A stretch of 64,000 bases of DNA from Hygrophila difformis (GCA_030278955.1 JAOANR010000013.1:39220191-39284190); one strand, 5' to 3'; positions 1-11,230 are shown, counted from the stretch's first letter. Notes: generated by a model from the letters alone, not told the origin. Numbers and translations are program-made.

Positions 1-2
1 TT

Positions 3-1103
3 GCAGTGGCGAAGTCCTATTACGGAGACGCTAAGTACTACCTCGATGCATCCAAAGCCAAGGCATCTTCATCGGAAGAGGAAGAACGTAAAGAGAGTCA
101 ACCAATCCGTGAAGACAAAGGAAAATCCATCATAGAAGAAGCATTCGAAGGGCTTACACTCCCGCTAATGCCCATTGATCCCGGCACATCGCAGAAAGTG
201 TTGAAGATTCAATTCAAAGGCAGTGAGGCACGTCGACTGAAGAATGACAAAGAATTCGGTCCGAAGGCATTCAAGTTGCTCACCAAGTCTGGCTTCAACC
301 CAAATGAGTCATCGCCGTTGAGAAAGCTCCCAGACAACAATCAGAGAAAAGGTGACCGGAGTGGACTCGGTTATGTTGCGGAATTCGACACGGTGCCCCA
401 AACATCGAAGGCGCCCATTTTCGTCAAAGCTGAACAAACAGTGAAGGCACCGGTTCGTATCATCATAAAACGAGCTACGGCCAATTACATCACCGAAGAA
501 GCCAATCAAGGAGATGGCACCCCAAAGGACCAACCTGCACAAAAGTCAGCATTTGATCGCATCGGTAGTGCGTCAAAAGGAGAGCCAAAACGGAGTGTCC
601 ACGATAGACTTGGGTCAACGGAGACGACCGAATGCAAAGAATCCGTCTTCCGCCGGCTTGGAGCAAATGAAGAAGTAAAGCTAACTGTTTTCGATAGGCT
701 CGGGGCTGTTGCCAAAGAAGACTCTGCGAATTCCATCTTCAAAAGGCTAGGTTCTACAAAACGCCAATTGCAAAACAAAGCATCGGCTAGCAAAGAATGG
801 TCTCCAGTGAAGCAAGGATTATTGGACGACCCGAACTACGGCAACGATGTGAGAAGCACAGTACCTTCCTGCATGAAGCGTCAAGTCGAGTTGACTGTCT
901 CGTCCGACGAGTGGCTGAATCTCAAAAGGCGGTCCATCATCTTCACAAAGCATGACGAAGCCGACGGAATTGAATCCATCAATCATATCACTGTTGGACA
1001 TGATGAGTCAAAAGAGGAAGATGCTAACACAGCAACAATGCAACTTGAAGAAGAAATCAAGGTCACGAGGGATGAACTGCATGAGGTGAACTTTAGGCGA
1101 TGA
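3..1103 (+). pseudogene. Retrotransposon polyprotein linker with FDRLG repeats, partial
   Basis: The reading frame is open from the left edge to a stop at 1101-1103. It is lysine- and glutamate-rich and carries five spaced copies of a short motif of the type S-x-F-D-R-L-G: SAFDRIG, SVHDRLG, SVFRRLG, TVFDRLG and SIFKRLG. Such motifs are familiar in plant Ty3/gypsy polyproteins just ahead of the reverse transcriptase. There is no convincing start codon, since the frame continues upstream of the window. The true polyprotein frame resumes one frame over near 1098, so the stop at 1101 is a frameshift product. No protease motif is visible within the window. Confidence 0.75.
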
Positions 1104-1263
1104 AAAAGAGCCTCGCCCAATGTTTGTAAGCACCCTACTGACCGTAAATGAAGCAAAGAAGTACGTGTCGCTCCTCCAAGAGTTCAAAGACGTCTTCGCA
1201 TGGCCCTAGAAAGGAATGCCCGAGCTGGACCCCAAGATAGTCGTCCATCGTCTCGCAGTCTTT
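1098..1263 (+). pseudogene. Reverse transcriptase N-terminal fragment
   Basis: In the frame beginning GDEKEPRPMFVS the sequence reads through LLQEFKDVFAWP and, after an in-frame TAG at 1207-1209, continues KGMPELDPKIVVHRLAV. This is the conserved entry into the Ty3/gypsy reverse transcriptase (normally FAWSYxEMPGLDP...). Homology ends abruptly at about 1263, where repetitive sequence takes over. The catalytic YxDD region, RNase H and the rest of RT are absent. Confidence 0.75.
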
Positions 1264-1690
1264 CAAATCTTCAAGTTTCCAAACTCTTCAAGAGGATCAA
1301 GCTCAAAGCCCCTCCTGAAGTCTTTCGAATCTTCAAAGTCTTCAAATCCCTCAAGAGGATTAAGCTCAAAGCCCTTCATGAGGTCTTTCAAATCTTTAAG
1401 TCTCCAAGCCTTCACGAGGATCAAGCTCAAAGCCCCTCCTGTAGTCTGTCAAATCTTCGAAGTCCTTAAGCCCGTCAAGAGGATCAAGCTCAAAAGCCCC
1501 TCTCGAAATTCTTCAAAAGTTCATGCCTTCAACAGGATTAAGCACTAAAACCCCTATTGAAGTAAGGAAATGCATTATTGGAGAGTCAAATCACCTCCAA
1601 AGATGTCGAAAGATCATCTCAAAGTTCTCCATGGTCCATGTCAAACGTGCCTTGCGCGGATCTTCATCAAATTGAGGCCATTCACCAACC
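1264..1690 (+). repeat. Imperfect ~58-bp tandem repeats resembling the element's own 3' region
   Basis: About five imperfect units are built round the phrase aagaggatcaagctcaaag followed by a cttcaaatcttcaa-like stretch. The same phrases recur in the same order at 3050-3345, including a closing gatcttcatcaaattgaggcc / gatcttcatcaaattaaggcc segment. The block sits where RT and RNase H should be. It therefore looks like a copy of downstream non-coding repeats placed inside the coding region. Short open frames across it are fortuitous. Confidence 0.7.
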
Positions 1691-2588
1691 TCCTGAGCCG
1701 TTGCATCCAAATGTGGCATCATGACCGTTTGACGCATGGGAATGGACATCGCCGGACTGATGCCAAAATCTTCCGGGGGCATGTCTACATCATTGCCGCA
1801 ACGACTATTTCTCCAAGTGGGCTGAAGCTGCACCCTTTAGAGAAGTCAAATGAGAATATGTTGCAAGTTTTATCCGAATCAACATCATCTACCGTTATGG
1901 CATCCCGCTTTACATCATGACAGACAACAGACGATCATTTGTCAACAGCACCATCACCAAGTTGTGTGAGAAGTTTGGATTTACTCAGCGAAAGAGTTCT
2001 GCATATTACCCGCCGGCAAATGGACTGGCGGAGGCCTTCAACAAAACCTTATGCGGTTTATTGAAGAAAGTTGTCTCCAAGTCAAAACGAGACTGGCATG
2101 AAAGAATCAATGAAGCTCTGTGGGCATATCGCACGACCTTTCGCACACCCACCAGGGCAATGCCATACTCGTTGGTCTATGGAGTGGAAGCCGTGTTGCC
2201 ACTGGAAACGCAAATCCCCTCGCTAAGAGTCGCCATCCGGGAAGGGCTCACTGAAGAAGACAACGCCCGGCTGCGTTTGGAAGAATTGGAAGCTCTTGAT
2301 GAAAAGCGGCTCGAAGCGCAACAAAGATTGGAATGCTACCAATCTCGTTTGTCCAAGTTCTACAACAAAAAAGTCAAGGCGCGGTCGTTTCAAGTCGGAG
2401 ATCTCGTCCTTGCCATCCGTAGACCCATTGTCATCAACTACCGCAGTGGGAACAAGTTCACCTCCAAATGGGATGGACCATATATCATCACGGAAGTCTT
2501 CACAAACGGAGCCTATATGATGATAGATAACGACGGAGTGAGCATCGGACCGATAAATGGACGGTTCTTGAAGAAGTTCTACGCCTGA
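1672..2588 (+). pseudogene. Ty3/gypsy integrase, frameshifted
   Basis: Across two frames the region reads IHQPPEPLHP, PFDAWGMDIAG, FLQVG/YFSKWAEA-like, then, in one long open frame from 1917, MTDNRRSFVN, YYPPANGLAEAFNKT and ALWAYRTTFRTPTRAMPYSL. The three acidic residues of the integrase core can be placed: D in WGMDIAG, D in MTDN and E in GLAEAF. The C-terminal part (SFQVGDLVL, GNKFTSKWDGPYIITEVF, NGRFLKKFYA) is the usual GPY/F-type tail, with no chromodomain. At least two frame shifts between 1672 and 1917 disable it. The stop is at 2586-2588. Confidence 0.85.
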
Positions 2589-4440
2589 AGAAATTGCAAG
2601 CCATGCTCCTTGACGCACGAGCCTAAACTGCACGTCACAAAAAAAAAATGCAAAAAAATGTAATACTCCTGGCCCGCAAGAGTATAAACTGTGTACGGCT
2701 CAAAATAAACAAATTCAATTTGTTTTGAACTACGTAATGGCTTGATCCCTTCACAGGGTACGTAGGCAACTTGGATATCAAAATTCTAAGTTCAGTCATG
2801 GCAAAAAAAATTAAGTAATTGGGTTAATTAAATTTAATCCTTTACTTGAAAAAATTGAGTAATTGGTCAATAAAGTTGATCCATTACGTTAAAAATTTTG
2901 AGTAACTGGGTTAATCAAGTTGATCAATTACTTAGCGAAAAATAAAGTAGTTGGATTAATTATATCGATCCATTACTTGACAAAAATTGAGTAAATGGAT
3001 TAATTAAAAATGGTCCATTACCTGAGAAAAAAATTCTTCAGAAGAAACAAGTGTCAAAGTCCTTCTGGAAGTTCTTCAAGCTTTTATGAGGATCAAGTCC
3101 AAAGTCCTTCAAATCTTAAAGTCTCTAAAGCTTCAAGAGGATCAAGCTCAAAGCCTCTCTCGAAGTTCTTCAAATTTTCACATCTTCAACCGGATCAAGC
3201 CCAAAAGCTCTTGTTGAAGCAAGGAAATGTATTTTTGGAGGACCAAATTACCTTCAATAATACGATTAATCCATCTCGAAGTTCTTCGTAGCATGCGGCA
3301 AGTGCATTTCACGTGGATCTTCATCAAATTAAGGCCCTTGAATTTTCAAGGAAAAATGCCTGAAGACCAAACGCGTCTTCAGCATAGTCCAATTGTCCAA
3401 CAAGAGTTGACTGGGGGCAATGGCCTAAAAGTTCATGCGACGAACGATCAACACAAAAGGTGGTTGACATGATCGTTGCAAAGCCTTGAAAAAAAAAAAT
3501 CAAAGAAAATGCTCCTTAACGCACGAGCTTAAACTGCACGTTACTCTCTGCCTACAAGAGTATAAACAAAAATAGGCAAAACAAAATAAGTGATGTAAAA
3601 GAAAAAAATGCATCATTTGAACTACGATGTGGCTCGATTCCCAAAAGGGATACGTAGGCAACTTGGCCAAATTCCAAGTACAGCTCAAGTTCCATCAAAA
3701 TTTAATCCCCCGAAGTTTCTAAAGGTGGTTTTCTTCGTCAACGTGTATGCTATGCAAGACATTCAAGATTGAAGAAAAAATACTAAGGCAAAGAGTGAAG
3801 ACGAAAACAAAAGTAGTCTTCATTACATCAAAGTTTTGATTACAAATACATCGGAGAATTACAACACATCAATGGAAGAAATTAAAACAACAAAGGAATT
3901 CAAGAACATCCGCTACAATAAAAACTTGTTGACAGTTTCTTCTTTGTGATGCTTTCCATAGTCCACCAACATGGCAACGACTTCAAGTTGATCATCCAAA
4001 TAATTTTCAAGTTGATCCCAATGTTGGCACTGCAAAAAAAAGGATTATTTTCTTGAAGAGAAAAACAAAAGAGAAAAAAAACATTTGCAAGATAAATGCA
4101 ATGTTATTTTGAATGACATGAAAAATATTGCAAGATGAACGCAAAAAAAAAAAAAAATGCATGTCAAATTTGGAAAAATTAATTTTAAGTTCATTTTAAA
4201 TTTTTGGACTTAGAGTTAAATTTCTATGAAATCAAATTTTGGGCACTACAAAAAAAAAAGGATATTTACATGTAAACAAAAAAAATACATGGTAAATATT
4301 GTTCAAAATTAATTTTAAGTTCATTACTAAATTTTGGACTTAAAATTAAATATTTTGGGACCTGTCCTCAAATACCAAAGAAATTTGGGGCAAAATTTGG
4401 TGATCTAAGAAAACTAGGGGCCAAATTAGATTAACTAACT
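2589..4440 (+). repeat. Repetitive 3' non-coding region of the Ty3/gypsy element
   Basis: A segment with cacgagcctaaactgcacgt, an 'agagtataaac' stretch and the phrase tacgtaggcaacttgg occurs twice (about 2600-2780 and 3508-3672). Between the copies lie about five imperfect 45-55-bp AT-rich units (2800-3020, core gagtaattgggttaattaa / gatccattac) and the ~58-bp repeats of 3050-3210. From 3690 to 4440 the sequence is A-rich and unremarkable. No coding potential was recognised. Confidence 0.7.
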
Positions 4441-4569
4441 CATAGGGGTTAAACTCATAGGGTTGAAAACTCTTAGGACCAAAATGGGAAGAAATCAAAT
4501 TGGGGTCTTTCTTCTCCAAAAAAGGCAGCAGCCCCAAAATCAAAATGGGGACTTCCTTCTCCAAATAAA

Positions 4570-5560
4570 AAAATACGCAGCAGCTCCTCCTTCTTCAACA
4601 GCCCCAGCGACACTCTCCATCAGCGGTGGCAGCGGCGCGGCGACGTTCAGCGGACTTGGAGCAGCGGCGACCTCCGCTCGCCGGCCTCCTCCTCAGTACG
4701 CGACGGCGAGCGGCAAGCGGCGGCGCGAACGGCGAACGGCAGCGGGGCAGGCGGCGGCGGCGGCGTTTCCTCCCTCCGGGCGAACGACGGCCTCCCTCCG
4801 AAGCAAACAGCGGCGGCGGCGTCGCCACCCGACTCCAGCGGCGGCGCGAACGGCGAACAGCAGCGGCAGGTTGGCGGCGATCCCCCTCTCCACCTCGCTC
4901 TCTCTCTCTCCGGCCTTCCCTACTCCGGCCACCTTCCCTCGCGACGACGGCGGCGGCGCCCTCGCGAACCGGGAAGCGGCGGCGGCTCCCCTCGACGACT
5001 CCAGCGGCGTCTCCTCCCTCCGGCGAGCGGCGGCAGCGGGCTGGGCAAGGAGAGACGGCGAGCGGCGGGCTTCACCCGCCTGATCTCCTCTCTCCCTTCG
5101 ATCCAGCGGCGGCGCGGGCGACAACACCAGCGGCTCCCTCCGGCGACGCGTCCGGCAGCGGCGACGCGAGCCCTCTCTCCGGCCCTCCTCCTTCGCGCAG
5201 GCGACGGCGGGACAGCGGGGGCCCCTCCCAGCGGCGGTCTCCGAACGGCGATGCGGGCAGCGGCGGCGCTCTCCGGCCTTTCTCCCGCACTGGCGGCACT
5301 CTCCTCTCCTCCGGCAAACCCAGCGGTGGCGCGAACGCAGCAGTGGCGGTGGTGGTCCTCCCTCGCGCGAACGGCGGCATCCTCCGGCAGCAACTCAGGC
5401 GTCCCGGGCGGCCCTCCACGCACAAAAATCCAACGGCAAGTCGGCGACACAAGCTGTGTAACGGCAGCGTGGTTCGAACGGCGGCGGGCCTTATGAACAA
5501 ACAACGGATGAGGCGAACGGCAGCGCCGTCGCCAAACACCGCCATTGTCAAAGGCTTCTT
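4570..5560. other. GC-rich low-complexity block inside the retroelement
   Basis: About 1 kb of cgg/ggc-rich trinucleotide-like sequence, CpG-dense, lies abruptly within AT-rich DNA. Open frames of 140-318 codons exist on both strands and in several frames at once, all made of Ala, Arg, Ser, Pro and Gly. That is what composition alone produces. I see no domain, no start context and no homology I recognise, so I do not call a gene. It could be an expanded microsatellite, a transduced host 5' leader or CpG-island fragment, or a structural part of this element family. Confidence 0.6.
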
Positions 5561-6316
5561 GATGGCGGGTAGGTTAGGGTAGAGGCCAACGGCAGCGCCG
5601 TGTGACCAAACATCCCGTCTACCATGACGACAAACAGGTACACTCTCGCTTTGAATTATGATCCGGTTGGGGACGAACTTGATTGTTGATATTGATGAGT
5701 TGGTCGGTTGAATGTCGATTATGATTTGCTCGCTGTTATAAAATTGACAAGAAGCACAAAAAAAAAAAAAAAAGCTGCAAACGAAAAAGGAAGTTGATGA
5801 GTAAAAGTTTGATTTCTTTACCTTGATTAAATGCTGCTGAAAATCTCCCCTGGAGTCGTGAGGATGAGCTAGGGAAAGATGATCATCATGTTATCTGTGG
5901 TATTTTATAGCCCTTGGCCACTCGGATTTCAATCTTCACAAATATTTGGAGAATCCATAATATCAAATTTGAATTAGATATGAATCAAGTCATATGTGAA
6001 TCATATATTTGATTGCGATATATTACTTGATATTTGGAGCATACAATATTTGGTGCATCATATCTGGCATTGATGTGCATACAAGATCAAATATTGGGCG
6101 AATTCAAAGGAAAGAATCCAAGAAAAAAAAAGTAGGAAAAACGTTTGAAGAAAAAAAAAGAGAAAAAAACGGAAAAGAAAAAAAAAAACAAGAAAAAAAA
6201 CGGAAAAGAAAAAAACAAGAACGAAGAAAAAAGGAGACAAAAACGGGAAGGCATGAAAAATATATTTCGAGACTCGTTTACGTCTCAAATATTTTATTTC
6301 GTCCTAAACAAGTCTC
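5561..6316. other. AT-rich spacer between the GC block and the polypurine tract
   Basis: This holds a poly(A) run near 5759 and a long purine-rich stretch of A and G at about 6120-6245 (gaaaaaaaaagagaaaa-like). The open frames there encode only Lys/Glu/Arg on the plus strand or Phe/Leu on the minus strand and are compositional. Nothing else was recognised. Confidence 0.5.
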
Positions 6317-6327
6317 GAGGGGGCATC
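6317..6327 (+). promoter_or_regulatory. Polypurine tract (plus-strand primer)
   Basis: The sequence gagggggcatc lies immediately 5' of the TGTAA that opens the LTR. A G-rich purine run directly before the 3' LTR is the expected plus-strand priming site of a retrotransposon. Confidence 0.75.
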
Positions 6328-7255
6328 TGTAAACACGTGAAAATTCACTCGCCATTAAAAATGCGACACGTGTAATTTTAAATATTAATTTAATTATTTT
6401 TAAGCATTTTAAATAAATTAAATGCTTGAAATAATTATTAATATTTATTGGGCTAGGTGGATCCATCAAGCCAAATTGATTTAATTATATGGGGCTAATA
6501 TGGACAAGTCCAAATGCAAGACCCACAAGCCCCATGGCCATTGGATACTTGAAGCAGGCCAGCCCATGAAAATTAATCGATGTGGATAAGTCCAAATGAA
6601 AGACCCACAAGCCTATGATCCAATGGACACTTGAAGCAGGCCAGTCCATTGAAATCAGTCAATGTGAACAAGCCCAGATGAAAGGCCCACATGACCCGAT
6701 AAAAACGTGGATTGGACCAGCCCATCGATTGGTCCATCATCCACAAACCCTAGGGGTTTTCCCTCTATAAATAGAGGCACCCTGTCACATATTGGGACGA
6801 CGACTTCACTTCGAGACACATACGTCTCCATACACTACTCACTCTCAAGACTCATATACTTGAGATTCTACAGCAACAAAACGCTGCAGAAATATTAAAG
6901 AGGCAAAGAAGTATCAAATACACTTCTACAACCTCTAAACAGTCATACTCTGAGACTCATACACTCAGACACATAGAGAGACGACTCATACACGTCTACT
7001 CATTCTCAAGACTCATACACTTGAGATTCTACAGTAACAAAACGCTGTAGAAATTCCGAGAAGCCGGAGAAGAAGCATAAAAGCATCTCGACGTCTTCAA
7101 GATTGGAGGAATCAAAGGAGTACCAGAAGTTGAACCCATATAGTTTGATTTTCTACATGTTCTTTGATATTTAAATTTCTCTGTAATTGTAGACATCATT
7201 GTGAAATTAATAAAAGTGTTTTGTAGTTTCTTGTCTACGCATTTTTGCACTTACA
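6328..7255 (+). repeat. 3' LTR of the Ty3/gypsy element (928 bp)
   Basis: It begins TGTAA directly after the polypurine tract and ends TTACA, a perfect 5-bp terminal inverted repeat of the TG...CA type. Inside are a TATA box (tataaata, 6766-6773) and an AATAAA signal at 7209-7214, about 40 bp before the end. There are two internal duplications. A ~93-bp unit with the phrase agacccacaagcc occurs at about 6490-6690. A ~65-bp unit with gagattctacag lies at about 6826-6893 and again at 6990-7053, probably in R/U5. The second LTR is outside the window, so the boundaries rest on these end features alone. Confidence 0.8.
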
Positions 7256-9684
7256 GCTGGTCAGTCAATAATTCATCATCATCTGCACAATCATCATCAT
7301 CATCTGCATAACTGATTTTTTGTGTTTGCACAACTGATTTTGAAGCCTCCGTTTTGTTGCACAATTCTAGAATATGTAAGCTAATTTAATTACATATTTG
7401 CATTTTGATTTTTGATGATGATGATGCAGCTGTCTAATTTTTATTCGAGCAGGTTCATGTGTGATATGTGATATGTCCAACTATCTTCATCTCCCAAGTC
7501 GCCCAATTTTATGGCATGCCTCACCTTCTGAAAATTAGTTAGTTTTAGCTTTCATTAATTATAAAATGCCTTCAAATTTATGATTTTGTTGGTTTTTTGG
7601 TGAAGCTACTTGGTGTGTCTCAAAAAGTTTTTATTGGACATGGAAGGACTGTACAAGGTTGGTGGTAAGGCCAGCAACGGTGAGGCATGTGCTTGTTCGA
7701 GCTCATCATGAAGGTTTGTACTTTTGTACTTTGTGATTGACTCCCAATTCCCAGTGAAGTAATCTCGAAAGATTTGAATAAATATAGTTTTCGCACCCGG
7801 AAAAGGCTGACACTATCTTAGCTGGGCATTCTGGAGCAATCTTATTCATCTACTCAATAATACATGATCTGTCATACTGTTGTGTGTTACTGATAGGATG
7901 TTTACTGATATAAAGGTATACAAACCTGGCCGATAAGCCAGATTAATGTTCATTTTCCAAGAAAGCACAAATAATAAATGATATTCATTCCATGCATGGT
8001 TCGACTGTGGGAAGTACACTGTGGTATTTTAATGATACATGGGTTTCTGTCTATTATTCAGGGTATTATCGTATGGCAGCTAAATGCATTGCTGGAGAAG
8101 GTTGTGAATAAAATTGGATTCAAGTGGTTATGACTTTGCTACTTAGATTGCCGGTTTTATTTTTTGAGTTTGTTTCTCGAGCTAAAATTGGTCGTAAAGT
8201 AAGGATATCGTTATGCGACAGATGCCGTCATCACACGAAATGGGATCAAGTTTCCTTGCTGGGTTGGCGGATCTGTTGGCTTTTAGGCACAGAATTGGCT
8301 CTGAAGGTTATGGCAGGGTAAAATTTAATCTTTTTCTATGCCTCTGTTTGTACTGTACCAGGATGTATTTCTATTTTTTAGGTTCCCAAAGCTGAAAGAC
8401 ATTTTTGTTTGCAACTCATGGAATACCACTCAATTGCTTGTAACTGGTAGTTTCATATCATAATATCAATAAGTGTAGTTTGAGTGATGGATGTAATTAC
8501 TTATTAGGATTCTTTTAGATCATGACCTGTGTTAAGATTTAATATATTCCTTTGTATTTCTCGACTGTTTTCTGACATTTCTTCTTTAGTTCTTTATCTT
8601 TTGCATGTCAGATACCTTCACCTATAAAAGGTCTAAATAAGACAACCAATTTAACAATTTAGCTTACAAATTATCTCATGTATTTAGTATTGGTGAAGAA
8701 TAATATAAATTCGGTTTTCATTTTCTGCTCCACATTCTTTGCTTTCTTATTTTTCTCAGATGCATTACATGCAGGGACATCCATGATGATTTTTTCCTTG
8801 GAACATAGAAAGAAATAAATGCCGGGAATTCCTTGAGAAGCACTACCACTGTTGGCAACGATGGAGAATGAGTTTATGATACTATATTCTGTTTACCATG
8901 AATTTCAATTGCACACATTTTGATTGGCTATTGATTTATATTTTCTTGAATTTTCAAGTGCTACTGTGTGCAAAAGATATAACGAAGCGGACGATTGTGG
9001 AGAACTATCATTGTGTATAAGTTTGTTCACGATCTATAATTTTTTATAATTGATGGCAATTATGAAAATGAGCTTATCCTTGCGATTGTGCTGCAAGTAG
9101 GCTTATCAATTTGTTTTGGGACTGGACCGCAGATTTCGTTTGGTTATGATTATTATAGTTGATTTTCAATAATTTTTTCTTTTAGGAATAACGCTGGTTT
9201 GAGGGAGGCAATTGAGAACTTGGATCTTACCCTTTTGTGCCTCGAAGAAATTGTTGATGAAGGGTAGGTCAACACTGATTTAATTATGTTTCTTTAGTAT
9301 TCAGCTATAGATTCTTATTCTTGTCTATGAACTATAAAGGAAACAATCTGCTGTAAATTTTAGTGTCATTTTAATATTGACCTCTTATGTTAAATGTAGG
9401 CTAATCTAATCTGCACTTGGCAATCATTTCAAAACCATAGGATTGTTTTTTTTTTTTTTTGTATCTTTTTCATAACATTTTGACAAGAAGAGATTGCTTG
9501 TTTCGTTTTGTTTTGTTGATGCTTCCAATGTTAATATCGTTTAGAGTCATCTTGTTCTTCTTATTCAGTACATAAAATCAACTTATAAGATATGGTCATG
9601 CCATTTACAATTAAACTTTACACATCAATTATCGAATCCGTTCATCGGCCCGCGCAGCGTAGCGCGTGGCTGTATGATTTCTAG
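7256..9684 (+). mobile_element. Helitron-like segment with captured gene pieces
   Basis: The right end has the hallmarks of a Helitron 3' terminus: a GC-rich hairpin (cgcgc-agcgta-gcgcg, about 9651-9666), a short spacer and CTAG followed by T (9681-9685). Upstream on the same strand lie coatomer zeta exon pieces that still have introns, which is typical of DNA-level capture by Helitrons. Other exon-like islands (about 7630-7720 and 8060-8320, the last ending in a good gtaaaa donor) were not recognised. The 5' TC terminus was not found. It may lie left of the Ty3/gypsy element, which would then be nested inside, or be lost. No Rep/helicase is present, so it would be non-autonomous. Confidence 0.45.
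8984..9263 (+). pseudogene. Coatomer subunit zeta (COPI) gene fragment
   Basis: COPI zeta is a small coat subunit of Golgi-to-ER vesicles. Two exon pieces are visible. The first (to 9096) reads TIIVYKFVHDL, then an in-frame TAA, then FFIIDGNYENELILAIVLQ. The second (9186-9263) reads NNAGLREAIENLDLTLLCLEE and IVDEG. These match the family's VYKFVQDL, ENELILATVLQ and ALENLDL.LCLDEIVDGG blocks in order. Splice sites survive (caa|gtaggc; cttttag|gaat; agg|gtaggt). The stop codon, a frame slip just before TIIVYK and the loss of the GFFDAV segment and of both protein ends make it non-functional. Retained introns argue against a retrocopy. Confidence 0.75.
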
Positions 9685-9825
9685 TATATATATATATCTA
9701 GAACATTTCAATAAACTGATACCCTCCATGTGGGATTAGAGGGGAATGTGGTAGGGCACAGTGGCACACAACCTGCAAATAATACTTGGGGCAGAAGTTG
9801 AGCACGAATAATACGTATATAATTT

Positions 9826-10171
9826 TGGGTCTGTTCTGCACGCAGAGCTGTAGGGAGTTGTGGGAGCTGTAGCTGTCAGTTTTATTTAAATGTTCTGTAC
9901 AACTAGCTGTAGCTGTAAAGAAAAAATGTATGAAATGACATAAAAGGACAAACATTTAAGTAGACCATTAGGTAGTGAATTGGTTATTGGGTTAAAATTA
10001 TAATTGCTCAACAATAAGCTACTAGCTTACTTTTTTAAAGCTACTATAGGTAGCTTCTAAAAAAGAAACTTCCAAAAGCTCCCAAAAGCTAGTGTGCAGA
10101 ACGGGGCTTTTGTTTTAAAATAAAAACTAAAGCTACCAAAAGCTTCCAAAAACTACGTGCAGAACAAACCA
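9826..10171. mobile_element. Putative hAT-like MITE (346 bp)
   Basis: The ends tgggtctgttctgcac (left) and gtgcagaacaaacca (right) are inverted repeats with about one mismatch. An internal gtgtgcagaacggggc near 10092 repeats the motif. There is no coding capacity. A clear target duplication was not found, so the superfamily is uncertain. Confidence 0.55.
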
Positions 10172-11011
10172 TTTGTACAAAACCTTGTGCCAACTAACTA
10201 CTGGACCTTTTCTAGGTGTACAACTTCAGTTTTACCAAATTCATCAAGGTATATATTTTTTTTTTCTGGATTTTGTAAGTGATTGTTGAAGAGAGGTTGG
10301 TCGCACAGTACTTATTATGATCAGCTGATTCCGTTTTCCATCGGTCCTTCACAAATAAAGTACGGTAACAATTACAAGCTTTATTATATTAAAAACAAAC
10401 ATAGCAAAACCAGTTGATTTCGTTCATCAATAATGGAAACATTTTAATTTAAGTGGATGAATAAAAATTTGAAATACTAGTATATGTTAAAGATGGAGCA
10501 GGAACCCAGGTAGGAATTAGGATGTCGGTGAAGGGCCACAGACACATCAAACATGAATGTATTATGAGGACCGACTGATGTTGAATACATATAATATGAC
10601 TTATGAGAGCTAGTAATAAGAAGAGATTATAGAAGTATTATATAAGTAGCTATAGGTGCTTGATTTACTCCCTAAAATCGCACAAATCATTCGTCTTCTT
10701 CTTTATTATTATTATTATTATTATTATTGCACTTGCACATGAGATGTCTTATTCAAACCCCATGTGGCCATGTGAATATGTGTGATCAATTTATTGTCAT
10801 CCCTTTACACTCATTTACTACTCTCTTTCTTTTCATTTTCTTTTCTTTCCTTTTATAAATTAATACTCCTACTACATACCCGTGTGCCCTGTGTAAATAC
10901 TATATATTGAGCTTTATAACCATTTTCAAATTCAAGTATTGAATTAAGCGGCACAAGAGAGAATACCGACAGAGGATGGTTCGGACGTGTGGGGTGGAGG
11001 AATGTTTATAA

Positions 11012-11069
<58 letters not shown>

Positions 11070-11218
11070 TTTTATTTTTTATAATTGAGTAGTGTTGTTG
11101 TTTAGTATTGTCCTTGAAGTCAAATTGCCAATTGGGTTGGGGATGATTCATTAAATTTTCTACAACGGGCCCCTTTGCATAATTATATTGTAGAAGTTGA
11201 ATACAATTAAAATACAAA
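10172..11218. repeat. Intergenic DNA with two (ATT)n microsatellites
   Basis: A short ATT run lies at about 10704-10728 and a long one (about 20 ATT units) at 11009-11069, followed by a T-rich stretch. Otherwise no gene or element was recognised. Confidence 0.85.
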
Positions 11219-11230
11219 AAATTTGACATT

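Larger units (their letters stand above)
1..7255 (+). mobile_element. Degenerate Ty3/gypsy LTR retrotransposon, 3' portion
   Basis: The order of parts is protease-RT linker, truncated RT, integrase, long non-coding 3' region, polypurine tract and LTR, all on the plus strand. This fits a Ty3/gypsy element entering from beyond the left edge, with its 5' LTR and gag outside the window. Frameshifts, an in-frame stop and a missing RT/RNase H show that it is dead. The 3' region between integrase and polypurine tract (about 3.7 kb) is unusually long, as in the Tat/Ogre branch of plant Ty3/gypsy elements. That lineage assignment is inference. Target-site duplications cannot be tested because the left end is absent. 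Confidence 0.85.

Noticed and set aside
4463..5582. Several overlapping frames of 80-318 codons on both strands
   Set aside because: All are Ala/Arg/Ser/Pro/Gly strings produced by a CGG-rich composition, overlap in five frames and lack any domain.
6009..6375. Lysine/glutamate-rich frames
   Set aside because: They translate an A- and G-rich low-complexity run just before the polypurine tract.
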